From: Pythium myriotylum
Taxonomy: Eukaryota > Oomycota > Peronosporomycetes > Pythiales > Pythiaceae
NCBI GenBank assembly: GCA_023091665.1
Contig: JALJCQ010000016.1
Coordinates: 124,001-188,000, forward strand
Length of the DNA stretch: 64,000 nt
Reading direction: 5' to 3'
In this document: one piece after another, positions 55,601-64,000 of the stretch
Position numbering within the stretch: position 1 is the stretch's first letter
How the letters are laid out: each line of letters starts with the position of its first letter
The notes under the pieces: model-generated
What the model saw: only the letters and a program-made list of their open reading frames with translations
Databases searched by the model: none
What the model was told of the DNA's origin: nothing
Program-made: the position numbers and the translations under genes

Positions 55601-58600
55601 GCATAGTGGTATACTCACAACAGTGACAAAATAATCACCGAGTGGGGATAAACCGGGCACGGTTGCTTGAAGTTTGTCGCTAGTTACATTCCAATTGGAA
55701 GCAAGGGAAGAGTCTCCAGAATTGAAAAGTTCAATGAAGTAGTTCTCCACAGTGGACCCACCGAAATCGACCGGTGGCTGCCACGACAAGCTAACATCCT
55801 GCGCTGACACAGCAATGATCACGACACTTCGAGGCGAACTCGGAGGAGTTGGAGATGTGGTTGTGAACACGGAAGCGGCACTAGTAGACGAGTTCCCTAC
55901 TGCATTGGCTGCAATAAGCACTGCTGTATACTCAGTTAGGAAGTCAAGTTGATTGACTGAACACGAGAGTGCAAGACCTGACCAAGCACTGACAATAGTT
56001 TGCCCGAAGAGGACTGTCAGCGTGTAAGACCTCAGAGGCAGCCCTCCTGTGTCAACTGGGTCGGACCAAACGAATGTGGCAGCACCGCCCGTAATTAGAA
56101 CAACACGTGGGGGGTCTGGTACTCCAGGAGCAGTTGAATCGGTTGTCATATCGGACACAGCATCGGATTCACCACCATGACCCGCGTCATTTTGAAGGTT
56201 TACAGTGAAAGAGTACTTGATATTCGGTAGGAGGCTGCCCACCTGAACCAACACTTGACTTTGAGAATTATCGGGAAGATCTTGAAGGCGACGAATCGAA
56301 TTGTCAAGTCTTCGGAAGCCACTCGGTGGCTGTTGCTGTCCTTGTGAAATCAGGGGCAAAACTCGTATTGAGGATGCTGGGATTGCGACGCCATTTGCAA
56401 AGACAGCAAACGTCAAGTCAGCAGCATTGACACCACCTAGGTCTGACGGAAGAACAATGGATAGCGTAGCAGATCCACCGAATATCTCAAACACAGACAA
56501 GCTTGTCACGACTGAGGGCACAGATATAGACCCTGTACGCAACGTTGCTAGGGCTCCAACATTTCCCGTTCCGAGCAAGTTCCCGGCATAGACAGTAAAA
56601 TCATAAGCGGTATTGGCGAGCAGTCCACCGATCGCAACCTCCGGGGTTGCAGTTCGAGATGGCTTCCCATCATCGCCTTGAATCACTTCATAATACGTGA
56701 CCTCCATACCGCCATTGTCCTCAGGTGGCATCCAACTAAAACGCACAAGACCACCAGTGCGGCTGACGAGTTGAATGTTACTCGGTGGGCCAGGGACGGA
56801 GATATCTGCAGTCGAAAACTCAAAAGCATCTGATTCTTCAGAGTATCCTGCATCATTCAGGCTCATTGCCTTGAATTGGTAGGACGTGGCATTTTTGAGC
56901 TTAGACTTCCAAAAGGATGTTGCCGTTCCGTTGTACACCAAATCCCAATGCGCGTCAGATGACTTGTCTCGCATCGATACTTGGTAAAACAACTGGGATT
57001 CACTGCCTCGATCCCTCGGAGCATCCCACTCGATTTCTAAACCGCCGCCTGTTGCGCCCCGGAGCCACATCGTCTGGATACGATCCGCACGTGTAGATGG
57101 AGCCGTCTTGTAGCGCAAAGAAACAGTCTGAACTTGATCTGCCGTCGGGATGATCACATTTCCACAGCTTGAGACGTCGTTTACGGGTAATGCGTAGAAG
57201 AAGTAGCTCGTGTTCGCAGCCAACCCTCCAACCAGTAACTTCGTGTCAAATTGCAAATCGTTTCTATCATTCCTCTCATAGAAGTATACATCGTCGTCGT
57301 CATCAGCAAGCTGCTGCCCATCGACGAAAAGGTCAAAACCTCGGATAGGAAGGCCTCCTGTATCGTTTGGAGATCGCAATTGGAAATACAGAGCACCACC
57401 GCTTACTTTCAGCAGTGTGGGTAGCTCTGAATCACCAGGAGGAGTAGGAGATCGGGTCTTCAGTTTGATCACATTGCTCGGCGCCCCTCTTATGTAGAGT
57501 GGTCTGCTTTCGTCCTCGTTAATCAAAGCGGGCATTGATGCAGCCGTGCTGTCCCCACTTCCAGGAAGAGCTCTAGGGTCATAGTTGATCACTTCATCTG
57601 CAGGCGCTTGGCTTGAGTCAACGCGGAAATAGTAGTCCTAAGGGCAGCGCGGTGAAATTGTCAGATCTTCCTAGAGCACTTCGCAGAATGCAAGCCCAAA
57701 CACACCCCAAACTCGAAGAATCCTTCCGGGCCAAGCTCGTCTGTCACATTATCGTTGACTTGAATGGCTGTGTCGTCGATCAGTATTGTTCCATTTGTAA
57801 GAACCGTGGACTGATTGACCAGAATTGTCACAGCCATAATTTCGTACTCGGTATCTGCTGTTAGTGCAAACAACGTGCCATTGTTGAAAGCAGACAACAA
57901 TTGCTGAGGGCGTCGGTAGCGTTCGTTTCCACCTGCCTTACGAGTGAATATCACGTAGCTAAGTTGTCCATGGTAGCCGCCTGTATCTTGAGGAGGGTCC
58001 CAAGAAATTCCAAGGGAGCCTCCTGTACTCCGAGTCGCATTTACTCGAAGCCGAGGGGGTGTAGGCGGTGATAGGCGGCTACTTGAGAATAGGAATTCAT
58101 CTGAAAGGTCACCAGCGCCCATAAAATTCACAGCCTGCAATGTTCTGCCTTAGAGCTAGCCATAAAATAATGCTTTTTAATCGTCCATACCTGAAACTTG
58201 AATGAATATTCAGTATTTGGTAGCGGGACGCTGACATTGACTCGAGGGGACGAGGAGCCTGATCCGTCATAGATAATCTGTAATGGAGATGTCATTGCAT
58301 TTGTCCATGAGAGCATGCTGAGAGCTTGTTGCACGTACCTCAAATACCCCCGTTTCTTCGATCAAAAGGGACACACGGTAGCCTCGTATCGGCGCTCCAC
58401 CCATATCCACAGGGTCGGTAATACTGAGGCTAATCATGCCTCCTGTGGCTCCTAAAGCCTTTGCACCTACCGGCGGTCCTGGTTGAGTAAAGTTTGTCGT
58501 AGTTGCGTTGATTTTTGAGGATTCCGGTCCTTGACCGACGGAGTTTACTGCAGCGAGTGAGAACGAGTACGTTGTCAGCGCGCTTAAATTGCCAATCACA

Positions 58601-61600
58601 AATTTCGTTTCGTTGCTTGCTGTTCGGAAAGTCTGTTTCAGTGGCGACACACCGGTTGCTCCAAGTTTGAAAAATGAGATATTGTAGAACAAGATCGACG
58701 AGTCGAACCCACCCGTGTTTTGCGGAACTGACCATTCGAAGACGAGCATTCCTCCTGTAGCTCGTGCAACCCAGATAGACGTGACCACACCCGGAGCGGA
58801 GTGGTCACCGTTGTCTTCAATTGTCACACGAACTTGTTTGTTCTCACCGACTATACTTCCCCCACTGACTACGCTTAGTGATAGAATGAAGTATTTGTAG
58901 GGATAATCGTACACTGGATTATCCAGTATCGCAACATTGAGTGTCCCGTTTGTGAAGCCGTCGCCAAACACCACATCATGTGACGCGATCGTATAGTCCA
59001 CTCCGACCAGTGCCGTACTTGGGGGATAGTCAGCGGGAGCGACTCGCACAGTTGTCGATGAGCTGCTTCCAGCCGTTCGACGTAACAGAATCGGAACTAT
59101 CCCATCGCCTTCGCTTATCGACATTGTGTCTGCATCGAAATCGATCTTACCAGCATCACCATCATCTGCTATATAAAAAGTAGCAGTTTGTGGTGCAACA
59201 GGGTCCGTTCTTTCAGTAATATCGTACAGAGTAAGCGCAATCAATCGGAGCCCGGGATCGTAAGCACTGTTGTCAACAATTTGAATTGTGAAGTTCTTCA
59301 CGGTCTCACCATCTTCGAATGTAAAGTTGCGAGCGGATTCTTCATCAAGCGTGTAATCTTTGCCTAACACGGCCACAGATGATGTCAAAGAAAGTGGAGG
59401 AATTGTTGCCGCAATATCGTATTTGCACATAATCGTGCTAGCTGTCCCGTTCAAACGGATCAGTTCAATTGTGAGTTCTGTCGAGTTCTCAAAAATCGTT
59501 GCGTTGCTTGGATTGAAAGTGACGACACCCCGCCTGTTTACATCGGTCTGTACATTTAGTGGTCCAGCCCAGAGACTGCTTCCTGCGGAGTTGACAGCTC
59601 TCACACGAATGGTATAGCCCGTAGACGGTCGAAGAGAAAGCAAACTGACCGATGATAAAGTTGTGTCCACACTAAGAGTCTCTTGTGTTGATTGGTCGGT
59701 GTACTCGAGCTCAAACTTAATCTCGTCCCCTCCCGTTTCGTCCGGACCATCCCAGCGAAGGAGAAGGGAATAAGGCAAGCGCTGAGTAACCATAAAATTG
59801 TAGAGAATCGATGGTGGTACGGGAAGCGTGGTCTGAACAGATACAGAAGAACTTCGATCACTGGCGCTCACACTTGAGACCGTAACTACAGCCACAGCAA
59901 ACTCGTATCTCGTCATGGACGTAAGTCCTCGAATGACTGACTGAATTGGCCCGCTTGCTGACACATTCAATATGTTTACTTTGTCTTGGTAGATTACATA
60001 GCGAGACACAGGTGCTCCCCCGGTATCTTGCGGAGGGTTGAAGCTGAGTGTGACGCTCTGTGCACTGCTGGAAACCCAATACGGCGGGGGCGGAGGAGCT
60101 GGACGACTTGCCGAACCTGTGGTAATAGATACACTTGCAGTATCCCCGAAACCAAATGAGTTGATTGCAATAACCGCGATAGTATACGCGGTAGTTGCTC
60201 TGGCTCCGATAAAGACGAAAGACTGGGTAGGTACTTCGCTTACTAGAACAGGGTTTGCTGTCGACCCTGAAAGAAAGATGCTAATACGGTAGCGAATTAA
60301 GGGCACACCTCCCGTATCCGTCGGGGATCTCCAAGTTACCTCAATGCTCCCACCACCGACCGCACGTGCAGCGAGATTCGTTGGCGAAGAAGCTGGCGTT
60401 GGGGTAAGAGACGTCATTGCGCTCAGGCGATTGCTGACAGCACTGAACCCGACACTATTCAAAGCCCGCACGACATATCGGTATTGCATCCCTACGGAGA
60501 GTCCTTGATCAATATATGCCGTGCCGATCATTAGATTGTCCGCAGGGATCAGGGCGACATCATCGCGGTATACTTGGTAACGTAACGGGGTATTGTCTCC
60601 ACCAGTGTCAAGGGGTGCCTTCCACGAGATCGAAATCGATCCCCCTGTTGAGCTAAGAATCGTCAGCCCTACTGGCGGATCCGGAACCGAAGGAAGAGGA
60701 AGGGTTTTTCGTGAGATAGGAGCACTTCGCAGACTTGATCCGGCGGTGTTTGACGCGAAAACGTAGTATCCATATGTCTGGTTAGGCTTCAATCCACCGC
60801 GCTTGAATTCTGTGCTCGTCCCGCTGTATATTGGGACGTCTTTGTCTGTGAAGAGACTGTAGACTAGATTCGGATCCCCACCACTGTCCACTGGTGGCGT
60901 CCAAGTCACATACTGGAGGCCGCTTGTGGAGGCCACAACAGCCAGGTTCAGAGGTATTTCTGGTGCAGAGAGTGGCAAGGTGGTCGTAAACACCTTTGGA
61001 TAGTCGATGAACGCCGAAGCGTCCGCGCACGCAGTGATCTCGTTCATCGCCACAACCAAAAACCCGTACGTTGTATTTGCTAGAAGCTTCCCGATACGAG
61101 CGGTGACAGTGGTCCCTGTTGTACTGACGTTTGATACGAGCTGCACGTATTGGAATCGTAAAACATACCCCATAAAGAACATCACCTGGTAACTTGTGAC
61201 ATTGCTCCCACCAAAGTCAAACGGGGGCTCCCACTGCAAAGTTGCAGTCCCGCTGGTTCTCGAAACTAGCTGCAGGTTACGTGGCTCAGATGGAAGCGAT
61301 AGGAAGGTGGTGGTGAAATTCTGGATATCGCTGGCCTCGCTTGATCCCTATAGACACCAGTTTCGTGACATGAGTAAATGATCCCCACTCCTATCCTATT
61401 GATCTTGTCATACCATGGATGTGAAAACCTGGTATTTGATAAAGTAGTTTGTCAAGTATGTCAGACGATTCAGAACAACGCTTGAATTGGCACCGTTGTA
61501 AACCTCAACAAATATTGATGGTAGCTTTTCGAAGGACAGAAGAACTGAGTAGGTGGTGATCAAGAGGCCACCCGTATCGAAGGAAGGTGCAAGCGAGAGA

Positions 61601-64000
61601 AATATTGATCCGCCTGTAATGCGAGTAGCGGTAGCACCAACGGGTTTGGCGGGAAGGGTGGGACTCCGAGTCGTCACTCTTATGGTTTCCGATCCAGTTC
61701 CCACAATCCCTTCGGAGGTGACAGCCCGGACAGATACATTGTAGTTGGCCGATGGCTGTAAGCCAAAGACAGGTTGGTACGTCGTTCCCACGTCATACGA
61801 ACCAAAAATGTCCCCTGAGATTTTGAGTACGGTAACACGATAAACTTGAATTTCAGTTCCTCCGGAGTCAATTGGGGGCGACCAAGTGAGATTGAAGCAG
61901 CCTCCAGTGCGACTTGTCACGAGAATATTTGTAGGGGGTGATGGTGGAGTGGGAACTCCAGTGCTGACAACAACTGCTTGAGCAAAAAGGCCTTGACCAT
62001 AGTCATTTTTTGCCGCAACAGTAATCTGATACTCAGTCCGAGCAAAAAGCCATGTCAAGTTGATGCTTCTGTTGAAGGTAGTCCACTCTCGCCATCCTGA
62101 AAACGAAGTTGCCCTGACTGTAAAACTAACGAAGGAAACATTAGCTGCACCCAAATTAGCAGGTGCAGCCCAGTTCAAAGAAATCATACCACCTGAAGTG
62201 GCATATCCTGAAAGTCCAGTGACTACCCCAGGCGGTGAGGCATCCCCATCGTCAACAATTTCGACCGATGTCGACCCGTTAGTTCCGATTGCTGCGCGTC
62301 CTCGTACGACTTCCATCTGCAGTCCAAATAGCTTGCGCTTCTGATAGATGACATCGTTGAATACTTCTACCACGAATACCGCAGACTTTTGTCCATCAGT
62401 CAACGTCACATTTGGAAACTGAAGACCAAAATCGATGCCCTCCTGCGCGGAGATGTCCGCGCCATACGCAGGGCGGCTATTAGCAACCACTTGGAGTACG
62501 ACGGTGCCGCTGAAAGCTCTGGTTCTGACAACAGCTACCGAAAGAGATTGGCTTGATTCTTCGATTGTGTATGACGTCAATGCAAAATCGATGACGCCCG
62601 CATCTCCATCGTCTACTATCGTGACACGTAGTCTATCGCTTGTTCCTACTGTTCCTGAGTCGGAATCGTACGCAGATAGCTGGACGAAGAAGAACCTGTC
62701 AGGATCGTCTGTCACGTTGTTGTTGATGATGGTAACATTGAATGTGGCTTCTTCAATCCCACTTGGAAACACTAGTGCTCCTTTTGTCGCGAAATAATGA
62801 ATACCATCCAGTGCTGTACCATCATTTGTCGCATACAGGCACTTTGCTGGAAGCGAGCCGCCATTTGCACGATCCACACGAATCAATACCAGTCGGGCAT
62901 CTTCGCGGACTTCAGCCTCTGTGTGCCGAAATGACATCACACCTGGTGATATGGGATCAGTTGTGATTTCGAGCAATGAGCTCCATGGACCGAGTTTGAA
63001 ATCGTTTCGTGCTTGAATTCGAAAAGAAAACACTGTAGAATCAGTAAGGTTAACAAACGTCGTCGTTATTTCTATGCCCGTCCACTTGGCCACCGTTGTG
63101 TTTGCCGCATTATTGCGAAGTTCAGCTTCGTACTGGAGACGACTGTTTCCTCCAGTGTCTCGAGGAGGATCCCATCGGAACTCAAGGAAGTCATTGGATT
63201 TCGAAGTCACCAATATTAGATCAACAGCACCCGGTGCCGAAACTGATGTGGTTGTAATGCTGAGGTCATCGCTGAAAGGGCCAACTCCAACTTCATTCCT
63301 TGCGCCTACTGCAAGCGTGTAATCTGTATCGGCTTCCAAGCCCACGATGTCAAAGATCGTGGACGGCCACGGTTCCCGAGGCAATATGTCTTCACTTATG
63401 TCTCCGTTGACGAGGAAAACGTAACCGGTAATAGTGCTTCCGCCAAAATTCGATGGAGCTACAACTGCGATGGTAACCCGACCGCCTAATACAGCGAGAA
63501 CCCGAAGTTCAGGAGGTTGTTGCGGTAACTGTGGTTGACCTGTCTGAAACACAACACTAGTAGTATCACTTGAGCCAGCAGTGTTAAGCGACTGAACCTG
63601 GATGAGATAGAAGGTGTTCGCTTGGAGACCTGCAAAGATATGGCGGGTATCATAACCTTCGTACGTAAAGGTAATCACCAATCCGCGCAAGATTGTTGCA
63701 ACGAAACCGAGTGAAGCAGCGCCGCCTTGATCTGGAGAAAGAGTCCATCCGACGTCAATTGACCCGCCTTGAGTGTCGAATATGTGCACAATCGGTGGGC
63801 GAGGCACAGTAGGGCTGCCACTTCTTGCAACAATCCACGTCCCCACTGTCCCTGAGCCAAATCCCGAACTTATCGAGTAGATCGAATAATTATAGGATGA
63901 CAACGCAGCAATTCCATCGGTGTCGCGAAACGTGACTGAGCTCAATCCCCAACCACTCACCTCCCCCACGAATGAGTTGTTACGCAATACTCGGTATCCT
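46671..64000 (-). CDS. Giant multi-domain membrane protein (FN3, Calx-beta, CUB, EGF, beta-helix, multi-pass C-terminus), 5' incomplete
   Basis: Fourteen exons keep one frame over 16,461 coding bases (at least 5,486 aa): 64000(open)-61414, 61347-58339, 58277-58191, 58134-57706, 57637-55619, 55559-55457, 55392-53644, 53570-51258, 51196-49813, 49744-49227, 49156-48633, 48572-48511, 48440-47425, 47332-46671. Introns are about 50-92 bp, GT-AG. From the N-terminal side: about 22 fibronectin III domains interrupted by two pairs of Calx-beta domains (around 62.9-62.2 and 59.5-58.8 kb); a CUB-like domain (about 55.2-54.8 kb); an EGF (CPGPPACASNGACREGVC); about 40 beta-helix rungs with GGG[VI]Y motifs (54.6-50.0 kb), like chlamydial Pmp proteins; a Cys-rich stalk (CQRCAKTKYS, CSVCATNF); and seven or eight membrane spans with YWWFEVIDLSRKLFLSG. 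A surface adhesion or receptor protein is inferred; I recognise no named family. Confidence 0.85.

Noticed and set aside
1..64000. tRNA, rRNA, CRISPR arrays, transposons
   Set aside because: None recognised on reading; no transposase or reverse-transcriptase motifs in any frame.

Overview
The window is dense eukaryotic nuclear DNA, most likely from an oomycete (stramenopile). Evidence: short GT-AG introns of roughly 50-100 bp; about 20 genes in 64 kb with very short spacers; oomycete initiator-like motifs (YCAYTYY) just upstream of many start codons; stramenopile-style proteins (a calponin-homology/myosin fusion, a bZIP with an NTF2-like tail, a giant FN3/Calx-beta/beta-helix membrane protein). 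The species cannot be named from sequence alone. Gene models were built by hand; every complete model keeps one reading frame through all its splice phases.

Layout, left to right. 1-1344: 3' end of an unrecognised plus-strand gene. 1533-6466: GCN2-type eIF2alpha kinase with a hidden 28-nt first exon. 6668-7800 (-): putative mitochondrial membrane protein. 7801-9513: no supportable gene. 9514-10941: bZIP factor with NTF2-like domain. 11189-11798 (-): SH3BGRL-like protein. 12753-14423: TauE/SafE transporter. 15003-15909 (-): ribosomal protein S18. 16373-17645: proteasome beta2. 17774-18910 (-): Rab geranylgeranyltransferase beta. 19164-20426: double-domain GST. 20608-21761: alpha-SNAP. 21856-22991 (-): Oca/Siw14-like phosphatase that has lost its catalytic arginine. 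23224-26619: P1B metal ATPase. 26773-27299 (-): small zinc-ribbon protein. 28288-31917 (-): P4 lipid flippase. 32361-33876: atypical two-domain E2F. 33971-35179 (-): leucine-rich-repeat protein. 35483-40104 (-): CH-domain myosin. 40697-42167: GPR180/TMEM145-like protein. 42205-45123 (-): candidate FAAP100 (Fanconi core). 45206-46597: F-box/DUSP protein. 46671 to beyond 64000 (-): one giant gene, at least 5,486 residues in 14 exons.

The genes do not form a single pathway; this is mostly housekeeping (translation control, ribosome, proteasome, vesicle traffic, lipid and metal transport) with several unusual domain fusions. The most striking locus is the giant gene on the right: about 22 fibronectin III domains, four Calx-beta domains, a CUB, an EGF, some 40 chlamydial-Pmp-like beta-helix rungs, a Cys-rich stalk and a multi-pass membrane module. 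Other points of interest are the CH-myosin fusion, the candidate FAAP100, the dead phosphatase, the altered metal-site residues of the P1B ATPase, and an 82-bp bidirectional promoter.
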